A stretch of DNA of 64,000 nt, from assembly GCF_030811685.1 (NCBI RefSeq), contig NZ_JAUSRF010000019.1, positions 1-64,000 of the forward strand. The letters run 5' to 3'. How positions within the stretch are numbered: position 1 is the stretch's first letter; every line of letters starts with the position of its first letter. Made by a program: the position numbers and the translations under genes. This stretch comes from Neorhizobium huautlense (lineage in GTDB: Bacteria > Pseudomonadota > Alphaproteobacteria > Rhizobiales > Rhizobiaceae). The notes under the pieces are model-generated. The model had not been told where the DNA came from. It searched no databases and worked only from the letters and a program-made list of their open reading frames with translations. Of the stretch, positions 32,491 through 40,341 are shown piece by piece.

Positions 32491-33888
32491 TCAGGAGATA
32501 TGCGAGATCGTCGGCCGGCTCCCGCGGAAATCGGTGGCGCGCTCGAATGCATCGGCGACCTTGAACAGCAACTGCTCCTGAAACGGCTTTGCCGCGATCT
32601 GCACGCTGACAGGCAGGCCACCGTCACCAAAGCCCGAGCACAAGCTCAAGGCTGGCCAACCGGTTACGTTGAACGGCTTTGCAAAGCCTGGAACGGATAA
32701 AAATCCCCATTTCGTCACGGCGTCGATACGCGCCGCTTCCCGCGGCGCGCCCGGCGTGGCGATGACATCGATATCGCTTACGCTCTTGGCCATGGCGATG
32801 CAAAGGCGCTGGCGCAGACGCTGCGCCTGCACATAATCGCCACTGCCCATTAGCCCGCCAAGCAGAATGCGGTCACGAAACAGCGCGCCATAATCATAGA
32901 ACCGGCTGCGCATCCAGGGGTCGTGCAGCGCATAGGCCTCGCTCAGCATGATGACCAGCGTTGCGGCCATATAGTCGTACAGAGACGGCATGGTGATTTC
33001 GACAATCTCGGCCCCCTGTGCGCGCCAGATTTCGAGTGCCTGGAGAAAACCCTTTTCGACGGCTGGACTGACCGGGCAATCCGTTTCGTGCCAGGCAGGC
33101 ACGACACCGATACGCAGGCCCCTGATGCTGCTGCCCAGTGCTGCGGTATAGTCCGGCACGGGCCTGTCACGGCTTGCTGGGTCCCTGGCATCGTATCCGG
33201 CCATCGCCTGCAGCAACAGGGCGCAGTCCTCGACCGTCCATGCGATGGCACCGGCATGATCGAGCGAAAAAGCCAGCGGTACGGCGCCGGTTCTGCTGCA
33301 CAGGCCATAAGTCGGCTTGATGCCGACCACGCCGCACAGCGAGGCCGGCTCACGAATGGAGCCGCCGGTGTCGGAAGCCGTTGCACCCAACACGAGCCCT
33401 GCCGCGACTGCGGCCGCCGCCCCGCTGGATGAGCCGGAAGTGAAGTGCTCGGTGTTCCAGGGATTGCGCGCTGGCGGCCACGGAAGGTCGAAGGACGGGC
33501 CGCCCAGGGCAAATTCGTGGGTTGCCAGTTTACCGAGCATGGACGTGCCGGCTTCGGCAAGTTTCGAAACGACGTGCGCGTCCTCGTCGGGAACCCGATG
33601 CTCCAGCAGCCTGGAATGCGCGGTGGTCGCGATCGCCCGTGTCGAAAAGATATCCTTGTGCGCGATCGGAACACCGTCCAGCCGACCTTTGAGGCTGCTC
33701 GTCATCATGCGATGTTCTGCTGCCCGCGCATCGTCCAGCGCACGTTCCGACGTGACGGTGATGAAGCTGTGAATGTGTGCGTCAAGTGTCTCGATCCGGC
33801 CCAGACACTGTTGCGCCAATTCGACAGGAGAAAGCGCGCGCTTTGCGATCAGCGCGGCGGCCTGGGCAATCGTCAAAAAGTCCATCAT
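32491..33888 (-). CDS. Amidase-signature hydrolase (AtzE/GatA-like)
   Basis: A 465-residue amidase-signature enzyme with the Ser-cisSer-Lys triad visible: Lys77 in PIAHKDIF, the cis-serine within FTSGSSSGAAAAV (about 152-154), and the nucleophile Ser176 in SDTGGSIREPASLCG. C-terminal GWPALSLCSGFGDGGLPVSVQI is typical. It hydrolyses an amide to acid and ammonia. The small AtzG-like protein encoded just upstream suggests an AtzE-AtzG style two-subunit enzyme. It is the last gene of an operon with a binding protein and an MmgE/PrpD protein. The substrate is unknown. Confidence 0.92.
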   Translation of the reverse strand: MMDFLTIAQAAALIAKRALSPVELAQQCLGRIETLDAHIHSFITVTSERALDDARAAEHRMMTSSLKGRLDGVPIAHKDIFSTRAIATTAHSRLLEHRVPDEDAHVVSKLAEAGTSMLGKLATHEFALGGPSFDLPWPPARNPWNTEHFTSGSSSGAAAAVAAGLVLGATASDTGGSIREPASLCGVVGIKPTYGLCSRTGAVPLAFSLDHAGAIAWTVEDCALLLQAMAGYDARDPASRDRPVPDYTAALGSSIRGLRIGVVPAWHETDCPVSPAVEKGFLQALEIWRAQGAEIVEITMPSLYDYMAATLVIMLSEAYALHDPWMRSRFYDYGALFRDRILLGGLMGSGDYVQAQRLRQRLCIAMAKSVSDIDVIATPGAPREAARIDAVTKWGFLSVPGFAKPFNVTGWPALSLCSGFGDGGLPVSVQIAAKPFQEQLLFKVADAFERATDFRGSRPTISHIS

Positions 33889-33905
33889 GGCATTCCGAAT
33901 AGGCT

Positions 33906-34106
33906 TCAGATTTCGGGATCGAACGCGTCGGGCCGAAAAATAGGCGCCGGCTCGCTTTCAAAGTCGCAGTCTTCCTGCCGAAGACGCGTGAGCACTGGCT
34001 GAAGCAGTTCCCAGCCGTGCTGAATATCGGCCATGTCTTCCGACCGCAGCGGCACACCGGCGCGCGACAGCAGCACCGCCAACTCGGATTTCACAGCCTC
34101 CTTCAT
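33906..34106 (-). CDS. AtzG-like (DUF4089) small amidase subunit
   Basis: A 66-residue protein with no membrane segment: MKEAVKSELAVLLSRAGVPL, then EDMADIQHGWELLQPVLTRLRQ and a Pro/Glu-rich tail ending APIFRPDAFDPE. The pattern of two short helices and a C-terminal extended tail is that of AtzG/DUF4089 proteins, GatC-like partners that wrap amidase-signature enzymes such as AtzE. It is encoded immediately before the amidase (17 bases), and its start overlaps the MmgE/PrpD stop (ATGA). Size, position and pattern agree, so I give a fairly firm call. Confidence 0.75.
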   Translation of the reverse strand: MKEAVKSELAVLLSRAGVPLRSEDMADIQHGWELLQPVLTRLRQEDCDFESEPAPIFRPDAFDPEI

Positions 34107-35542
34107 CGCAATACACCTTTCGATCCAGCAGCCCGCCCGGCATCGTTGACGGACGTGAGATCGAGACCAGATAGCTGGCTCGTCAATTCGTCCATACTTC
34201 CGTCACGCATCTTCTCGATAGCATCCAACAGGGCATCGGAAGTCACCTCGGTTGCCACCCATCGCGACACATCCTTGAACTTTGCGCGAGTTTCCTGCCA
34301 TGTGAGAGGATCGCTGGCCTCCCCCTTCGGCGCGGTCACACCTGAAACAAATCGCTGTCCATTGGCAATGATGGCGACTTTCGCCAATGTCTGCGCCGGA
34401 AAGCTGGCATTAAACTCTTCACATTGCCGCAAGGTGACTTTTGCCGCCAGCTTTCGAACATCGTCACGCCCCAGCGCCTCAACGGTGAGCGGCAGAAGCA
34501 TCTCTCGACCGGCAAGCGCAACGAGCCCCAGACAATAGGGGATGCTGTACTGGATATCCGTCAGGTTTTCCGGATCGACCTTGTTGGAAATGCGCAGGGC
34601 ACCCGCATAGGCGTCCACCTCGATCGCATCGATATCGGCACCCTTGATCCCATGCGCCCCCATCGTCGCAAGCAGGGCATCGAGAGGCGCATGGACATGG
34701 CGGCAACAGGCATAAAGCTTCAGATAGGTCCTGCAGATATGAAGCTCGCCACCGAAGTTGAGATCCTCTGCGAAACGATAGTGGTTGACGCTGTCAAGGA
34801 TGTTGCGCGGGCCGGTATGGCCACCTTCCGCAAGGCCGAGCGCCATCAGTCCGGTGACAACCGACCACGGAATGCCTTCCTTGACATCACTTCCTTCCGG
34901 CGGCGGAACCTGTGAGGCTGCGCTGGCAAACAGCTGGTTCGGAGCACTTTCACCGGCAATCGCCAAAGCATGCTCGACCACATCTGCGCCCGTACCCCGC
35001 AAGGCGGCCGCTGTCGCCACGACGGCATAAGAAGACCACGTACCCGTATTACCATAGACCAGACGTGCCGCTGCAATCGTTACGCCAACCTCGTAACCGA
35101 TCACGATCGCGGCGATGATCCGCTCCAGCGATGCTCCCGTCTCCTGCCCGATGGCAAAAGCCGTCGGGATGATCGCCGCACCTGGATGGCCCCGCGCCAA
35201 TCTGTTGCCGTCGTCTATATCGAGAATGGAGGCCGCGGCACTATTGGCCCAGGCTGCGCCGGCGGGCGTCGTTTTGGCATCGGAGAACCAGACAGGAACG
35301 CTACCCTGCCCCATCATGGAAACGGCCATGCGTCGCGTCGCGACGACCGCCTTTTCGTTCACGCCGGCCAACGCGGCGCCCAGGAGATCCATGATGCATT
35401 TGAAAGCCGCCTGCCGCGCAGCCTCCGGCACGGGACGATCTCCGGCGCGGTGGACATAAGCTGCAATCTGCCTGGCTATACCCGCCTGATGCAATGCATC
35501 AGGCGGGCTTGAACGCTCCAAGGTCTGCTCGGCAGAATTCAA
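34103..35542 (-). CDS. MmgE/PrpD-family protein
   Basis: A 479-residue MmgE/PrpD protein, the fold of 2-methylcitrate dehydratase, cis-aconitate decarboxylase and iminodisuccinate epimerase. Family regions include FKCIMDLLGAALAGVNEKAVV, NRLARGHPGAAIIPTAFAIGQE (core ARGHPGAAIIPTAFA), FKLYACCRHVHAPLDALLATM-like LKLYACCRHVHAPLDALLA and YSIPYCLGLVAL. The start is TTG at 35542, with GAGG upstream and a TTGA overlap with the binding-protein stop. No ATG gives a complete N-terminus. In this cluster a lyase or epimerase acting on an imino or hydroxy acid derived from the imported compound is plausible; the exact reaction is unknown. Confidence 0.9.
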   Translation of the reverse strand: MNSAEQTLERSSPPDALHQAGIARQIAAYVHRAGDRPVPEAARQAAFKCIMDLLGAALAGVNEKAVVATRRMAVSMMGQGSVPVWFSDAKTTPAGAAWANSAAASILDIDDGNRLARGHPGAAIIPTAFAIGQETGASLERIIAAIVIGYEVGVTIAAARLVYGNTGTWSSYAVVATAAALRGTGADVVEHALAIAGESAPNQLFASAASQVPPPEGSDVKEGIPWSVVTGLMALGLAEGGHTGPRNILDSVNHYRFAEDLNFGGELHICRTYLKLYACCRHVHAPLDALLATMGAHGIKGADIDAIEVDAYAGALRISNKVDPENLTDIQYSIPYCLGLVALAGREMLLPLTVEALGRDDVRKLAAKVTLRQCEEFNASFPAQTLAKVAIIANGQRFVSGVTAPKGEASDPLTWQETRAKFKDVSRWVATEVTSDALLDAIEKMRDGSMDELTSQLSGLDLTSVNDAGRAAGSKGVLR

Positions 35543-36576
35543 CGTTCGACCTCACGGTTCCAGCGATTGGTCCATTCCTGGCGTTTCGGGTTGATGACAC
35601 CGTAATCGACGGTCACCATCGAAGCGACCATCTCTTCGCCATAGACAATCCCCACCGTCTCTTCCGGGGCAAGCTTGGCCTTGCTGTTGACAGGGCCCCA
35701 GCCCTCACGTTGTCCGATGATTGCCTGGATTTCGGGGCTCAGCAGATGCTGGACAAATTCCTGCGCCTGCTTGGCGTGTGGCGCACCTGCAACCGGGCAC
35801 ATCTCGGTGAGAATAACGGCAGCACCCTCCTTCGGGAACACGAACTTCACCGGCGCACCTTGTGCGACAAGCGCTCTTACGCGACCGCTACCCCAGACGC
35901 CGAAAGAGGCCTCGCCGGTCTGCAGCAATTCAGCCATACGGCCCGGGGCGGGTTCGAACGCGAGAACGCTCGGGCTGATATCCTTCATGGCCTTGAAGCC
36001 GGCATCGATATCATTCTCGCTGCCGCCATTCAGGCGGGCCTGCATAACGAGGCCGAGAAGGCCAAAACCGTTGCTGATCGGAGGCATGATGATCTTGCCT
36101 TCGAATTTCGGATCGGCAAGATCCTTCCAGGAGGTCGGTTCAGCCCAGCCGTTTTTCTTGAAGACTTCGGTATTGTAGACAAGGCCGGTGGCGCCGTAAC
36201 CAAGACCGATGGACAGGTCGCCCGGCTTGCGGGCATTCGGGTAGACGTCCTTCAAATTCGGGCCGTCTTCGATCTTGGCGCAAAGACCGAACTGCACGGC
36301 AGTGTTCATCGGGCCATCATCGATCAGCGCGACCGAAATCTCCGGCTTTTCCTTCTGAGCCTGCAACTTGGCAAGCGTGTCGGTAGAACCGCCGGCGACA
36401 TAGACGATCTTCATACCGGACTTGGCTTCGAATGCCGGAATGATCTTTTCACGGAAGGTAGCTTCCACGGTGCCGCCAAAGCCGGCGACATACATGGTTT
36501 CCTGGGCTGCCGCAGACGCAAACGACGTCAAAACAGTCGCACTCATAAATAAAAGATATTTGCTCATCGAATTCAT
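35539..36576 (-). CDS. Extracellular solute-binding protein (polyamine/opine type)
   Basis: A 345-residue periplasmic binding protein of the PotD/SBP_bac class. The signal peptide (SKYLLFMSATVLTSFASAAA) is followed by ETMYVAGFGGTVEATFREKIIPAFE (core MYVAGFGGTVEATF) and GMKIVYVAGGSTDTLAKLQAQ. Later come GLGYGATGLVYNTEVFKKNGW and WKDLADPKFEGKI. The ATG at 36576 has GAGGGAA upstream. It heads the amidase operon and is of the same transporter class as the permeases at 28591-30239, which lack their own receptor. I infer it serves that importer. Confidence 0.92.
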   Translation of the reverse strand: MNSMSKYLLFMSATVLTSFASAAAQETMYVAGFGGTVEATFREKIIPAFEAKSGMKIVYVAGGSTDTLAKLQAQKEKPEISVALIDDGPMNTAVQFGLCAKIEDGPNLKDVYPNARKPGDLSIGLGYGATGLVYNTEVFKKNGWAEPTSWKDLADPKFEGKIIMPPISNGFGLLGLVMQARLNGGSENDIDAGFKAMKDISPSVLAFEPAPGRMAELLQTGEASFGVWGSGRVRALVAQGAPVKFVFPKEGAAVILTEMCPVAGAPHAKQAQEFVQHLLSPEIQAIIGQREGWGPVNSKAKLAPEETVGIVYGEEMVASMVTVDYGVINPKRQEWTNRWNREVER

Positions 36577-36600
36577 TTCTTGTTCCCTCTTTTGCTTATA

Positions 36601-36627
36601 TTTTGATCGCCCAACGCTCGATCAAAA
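36601..36627. promoter_or_regulatory. 9+9 inverted repeat upstream of the binding-protein gene
   Basis: TTTTGATCG (36601-36609) and CGATCAAAA (36619-36627) are perfect inverted arms around a 9-base spacer. The repeat starts 24 bases upstream of the binding-protein start. It is a candidate operator or leader hairpin for the amidase operon. It is unlike the ATGCA repeat at 31517, so a second regulator may be involved. Confidence 0.5.
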
Positions 36628-36941
36628 CCACGATAACAACGCGAACAATGTGAGAAAAATCAAAATGATCAGTCAGCAAATACCTTTTCGTTATGCATTG
36701 CTCCAGAACTGGAGCGAACCGGCACCGTTCAAGGGTCGATGAATCGGAACTCCATGCTGATTGCACAATTTACCGCTAACGACACACCCTGGAAGATGCC
36801 AGTTACCTTGAACTGTGTTTTAAGCTTTTGAAGGTGATAGCACCTATCGCATGCCTTTTGGATAAACCTGCAAAAAGTCAGCACCTACGGAATTTCTGAA
36901 AAGCGGGCGGTCAATCGCTGATCGTCTGCTGCCACGATGTT
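36628..36941. other. Intergenic region with no supported gene
   Basis: About 310 bases, AT-richer than the flanks, between the divergently oriented start of the binding-protein gene and the 3' end of the MFS gene. It presumably holds the promoter for the amidase operon. I see no coding frame with support, and no convincing terminator for the MFS gene. Confidence 0.45.
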
Positions 36942-38435
36942 TTAATGCGAAGCGACGTCGCCAGCCGACGTATTCCGCAGCGAAACAAACACAGCCCCCG
37001 CTAGAAACGCAATCATGCCCCCAGTTATGAACAGCACCGATCCATGCGCTTGGTTGAACGCCATCCGTGCAGCATCTCTCAATGCCTCGCCTTCCGCGCC
37101 ACCAATCTGTTGAGCCAGCGTCATCGCTTCTCCGATCGATCCGCCACCTTCCCTTCCTGAGCCAGCGACCTTCGACACCGACGATACGTAGAGAGAGTTC
37201 ACGAGAACACCGAACATCGTGATGCCGATCCCGCCACCAAGCTCATAGCCAGTGCTTTCCAGCGCGCCCGCAGCTCCTGCTTTTTCAGGAGGCGCGCTTC
37301 CCATGATGGCGATGGAGGAGGCCAGCAATCCCATGCCGAGGCAGAGACCAAGTAGTGCCATCAGGGATGCCGTCAGGACATTCGAATCCATTAGGCTGAT
37401 CGATGCGAGCGCGAACAGCGCGCAGGCGGCGCCACCCATTGAGAACGACGCGACCAACCTCAGCCCGAGCGCCTTCATCAAGTAGCCGCCCAGCGGACCG
37501 CCGACGGCTGCCGCCATGACGAGCGGCAGCATGAACAAGCCAGCTTCCAGTGGTGACATGCCAAGCACGTACTGAAGCTCCTGCGCCAGCACCAGCTCAA
37601 ACCCTGCAAGCGCCCCGGACGCGACGAACGCCATGAGAATGCCGACGGTGATGGCGGGCTTCGCGAACAGTGCGAGATCGAGCATCGGCGTGTTGGACGT
37701 CACCTGCAAGCGCGAGAACAAAGCAAGGATCGCCGGCCCGGCCACGAAGGATCCGATGGCGGCGATGGTGAGGCCCTCCTTCATCACCGCCTTGACGGCG
37801 AATACCGAAAGCACAAGTCCGGCGACGAGCAGGACAGCCTGACCGATCTTCCATTCCGAGGTTTCGCTGATGACGGTATCGGGTACCAGGATCCAGACGA
37901 GAGGGATAACGACGGCAAGCACGGGGATGTTCACCAGAAATACCGATCCCCACCAGAAGTGCTCGAGGAGCAATCCCCCGGCGAGCGGGCCGATAGCAGC
38001 GCCGGCCATGCCGACGACGCTCCACATGCCAAGGGCGCGGGCGCGCTCATCGTCATCTTCGAACGTTGTGCGGATGACGGCGAGCACGCTCGGCATGATC
38101 ATCGAGGCACCGATGCCGAGAACCGCACGGGACGCAATCAGCATCGTCGGCGATGTGGAGAATGCGGCAGCAATGGATGCAATGCCGAAGATCAGAAGGC
38201 CTATCAGAAGGATACGCCGGTAACCCATGCGGTCCGCAAGCGTTCCCATCGGCACAAGCAGTCCCGCCATTACAAGTGCATAGATGTCGATGATCCAGAG
38301 CACTTCCGTTCCGGTCGCGCCGAGCGCAACGGTGAGCGACGGAACGGCAATGTGCAGAATGGTCATGTCCACGACCACAGGCAGGAATGCCATCATGACA
38401 GCGACGAGGACGAGCCAGCGATTGGCAGGGGGCAT
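36942..38435 (-). CDS. MFS exporter of the DHA2 (14-helix) class, SmvA-like
   Basis: A 497-residue major facilitator with about 14 hydrophobic helices. The first helix carries VVVDMTILHIAVPSL (the D1 motif of DHA2 transporters), followed by motif A GTLADRMGYRRILL and motif C-like GASMIMPSVLAVIR and GMAGAAIGPLAGGLLLEHFWWGSVFLVNIP (core GPLAGGLLLEHFWW). This class exports quaternary ammonium compounds, dyes and drugs by proton antiport. It is divergent from the TetR gene at 38537 across a 101-base gap with a palindromic operator, matching the SmvA/SmvR arrangement. Substrates are not known here. Confidence 0.93.
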   Translation of the reverse strand: MPPANRWLVLVAVMMAFLPVVVDMTILHIAVPSLTVALGATGTEVLWIIDIYALVMAGLLVPMGTLADRMGYRRILLIGLLIFGIASIAAAFSTSPTMLIASRAVLGIGASMIMPSVLAVIRTTFEDDDERARALGMWSVVGMAGAAIGPLAGGLLLEHFWWGSVFLVNIPVLAVVIPLVWILVPDTVISETSEWKIGQAVLLVAGLVLSVFAVKAVMKEGLTIAAIGSFVAGPAILALFSRLQVTSNTPMLDLALFAKPAITVGILMAFVASGALAGFELVLAQELQYVLGMSPLEAGLFMLPLVMAAAVGGPLGGYLMKALGLRLVASFSMGGAACALFALASISLMDSNVLTASLMALLGLCLGMGLLASSIAIMGSAPPEKAGAAGALESTGYELGGGIGITMFGVLVNSLYVSSVSKVAGSGREGGGSIGEAMTLAQQIGGAEGEALRDAARMAFNQAHGSVLFITGGMIAFLAGAVFVSLRNTSAGDVASH

Positions 38436-38492
38436 GCTTTCACCTACAAACAGGATTTTATCCGAACGATCGCTTTCCTACTTGTTTTCATA

Positions 38493-38506
38493 TACGATCG
38501 TTCGTA
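38493..38506. promoter_or_regulatory. TetR-type operator between the MFS and TetR genes
   Basis: TACGATCGTTCGTA has arms TACGA/TCGTA around TCGT. A related CGAACGATCG lies at 38463-38472. The pair sits in the short divergent promoter region, where a TetR repressor would block both genes. Binding by the adjacent TetR protein is inferred. Confidence 0.65.
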
Positions 38507-38536
38507 AATTGTACAAGTGACAATTTGGAGAATGAC

Positions 38537-39091
38537 GTGGGTCGTATTCGCAAAATCATGAAGGACGACATCCTGGATGCCGCCGAGAGGGTGGTCTTGA
38601 AGCTTGGTGCTGCCGGGCTTTCGATCGATGCGGTTGCTCAGGAAGCAGGCGTCAGCAAATCGACCGTGGTTTACGATCACAAGTCGAAGAGTGCACTCCT
38701 TGAAGCCCTGATCGATCGTCGCATGAAAATCGAGATCGATCGGCAGGCGCAGGAAGTAGCGAATGCTACGGATACGCCGCATCCTGAACTTTTCGGCCGC
38801 ATCAAGGTCGCTGCGGAAACCATGACAGACCTCGACCGCGCGGTCGCAATGGCGATTGGCGCTTCCGTTTCGCAGGATGAAAAGGTCCAGAAGCTGATGC
38901 GCGACTGGACACTCATGGACCTGAAGGCGATGTCCGATGGACCGAAACCGGATGCCGCGTTGATGGCTTACCTGGCCCTGACTGGGATTTACGTCACTGA
39001 ACTCTTTGCCTTTCACCAATGGAGCGAGGAAGAACGCGCCAAAATCCTCCAAGGTGTGCGCACGATCTACGCGACCTACCCTGATCCCTAA
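38537..39091 (+). CDS. TetR-family repressor
   Basis: A 184-residue TetR protein. The N-terminal helix-turn-helix (IMKDDILDAAERVVLKLGAAGLSIDAVAQEAGVSKSTVVYDHKSK; core LSIDAVAQEAGVSKSTVVYD) is followed by a helical ligand domain. I chose GTG at 38537, with GGAG seven bases upstream, over the TTG at 38525, which overlaps that site. It is divergent from the MFS exporter and followed 44 bases later by the RND adaptor in the same direction, so it may repress both efflux systems. The inducer is unknown. Confidence 0.88.
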   Translation: MGRIRKIMKDDILDAAERVVLKLGAAGLSIDAVAQEAGVSKSTVVYDHKSKSALLEALIDRRMKIEIDRQAQEVANATDTPHPELFGRIKVAAETMTDLDRAVAMAIGASVSQDEKVQKLMRDWTLMDLKAMSDGPKPDAALMAYLALTGIYVTELFAFHQWSEEERAKILQGVRTIYATYPDP

Positions 39092-39135
39092 AAACCCGGC
39101 CCTGCCGGCCTGATCCGAACATCCAAGGAAACATC

Positions 39136-40332
39136 ATGTCCCGCTGCAGCCACCTGCCGCGCCTAAAGGCGTGCCTTATAGCCACCTCCATTCTTGCTCT
39201 CACCACGACTGCATCCCTCGCCCAGGACATGGGCGAAATGCCACCGGCTGCCGTAGGCGTCATCGAGCTGAAAGCCCATCCCATCCCGGTTGTCAGCGAA
39301 CTGCCGGGCCGCATCGCCGCCACCCGGATCTCCGAGGTCCGCGCACGCGTTTCCGGCATCCTGCAGGAACGTGTGTTCGAGCAGGGTGCACTGGTCAGCC
39401 AGGGAGACGTGCTTTACCGCATCGATCCACGGCTCTTCAAAGTCCGCGTCGCCAGTGCCGAGGCAACGCTCCGCCGGGCGGAGGCGACACGCGACAATGC
39501 CAAGGTTCAACTCGAGCGCCAGAAGACGCTGCGAGAGCGCAATGTCGCAAGCGGCATCGAATTCGACACCGCAGCCGTCAATCTTGCCCAGGCGGAAGCC
39601 GATGTCGCACTTCAGCAGGCGGCACTCGAAGAGGCCAGGATCAATCTCGAATACACGGAAGTCCGCGCACCCATCACAGGCGTGATCGGTGGAGCACTTG
39701 TCACTGAAGGTGCTCTGGTGACGGCCGATGGCACGTCCAACCTCGCGCTGATCCAGCAGATCGATCCGGTCTACGCCGATTTCACCCAGTCAGCCCAGGA
39801 TCTCCTCGCCCTCCGGCGTGCTGTCACCGAAGGCAAGCTCGCAAGCCCCGCTCCCGGTCAGGCCAGCGTCGAACTCGTCTTCGACGGCGGCGACACCTAT
39901 GCCGAAAAGGGCAAGCTGCTCTTTTCCAGCGCCAATGTCGACGCAACCACCGGCCAGGTGACACTCCGCGCCGAGTTCCCCAATGCCGGCGGCGACCTGC
40001 TGCCGGGAATGTATGTCCGCGTGAAGGTCGAGCAGGCCGTCAGGCAGGACGCGATCACCATCCCGCAGCGCGCAATCCTGCGCACACCGGACGGAAAAGC
40101 CCAGGTCTATGTCGTCGGAGCCGAGGAGACCGCAGAGCTGAGAGAGGTCGAACTTGGCCAGTCCCTCGATCAGGAATGGGTCGTCGAAAGCGGCCTGAAG
40201 AGTGGCGAGAAGGTCGTGGTCGACGGCGTGCAAAAGGTGCAGCCGGACAGCAAGGTCGCGCCCGAACCATGGACCGCAGAAACCAAACAGCAGTCGAGCG
40301 GCGAAACCGCTCCATCCGCGACAGGCCAGTAA
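39136..40332 (+). CDS. RND efflux periplasmic adaptor (MexA/AcrA-like)
   Basis: A 398-residue membrane-fusion protein with a signal peptide (ATSILALTTTASLAQ) that lacks the lipobox cysteine of AcrA. The barrel-sandwich entry is ELPGRIAATRISEVRARVSG. A coiled-coil hairpin follows (VASAEATLRRAEATRDNAKV ... NLAQAEADVALQQAALEEAR), then the lipoyl half INLEYTEVRAPITGVIG, beta-barrel FPNAGGDLLPGMYVRVKVE and membrane-proximal IPQRAILRTPDGKAQVYVV. It links the inner-membrane pump encoded 9 bases downstream to an outer-membrane channel. GGAAACATC precedes the start. Confidence 0.95.
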   Translation: MSRCSHLPRLKACLIATSILALTTTASLAQDMGEMPPAAVGVIELKAHPIPVVSELPGRIAATRISEVRARVSGILQERVFEQGALVSQGDVLYRIDPRLFKVRVASAEATLRRAEATRDNAKVQLERQKTLRERNVASGIEFDTAAVNLAQAEADVALQQAALEEARINLEYTEVRAPITGVIGGALVTEGALVTADGTSNLALIQQIDPVYADFTQSAQDLLALRRAVTEGKLASPAPGQASVELVFDGGDTYAEKGKLLFSSANVDATTGQVTLRAEFPNAGGDLLPGMYVRVKVEQAVRQDAITIPQRAILRTPDGKAQVYVVGAEETAELREVELGQSLDQEWVVESGLKSGEKVVVDGVQKVQPDSKVAPEPWTAETKQQSSGETAPSATGQ

Positions 40333-40341
40333 GGTAGTAAA

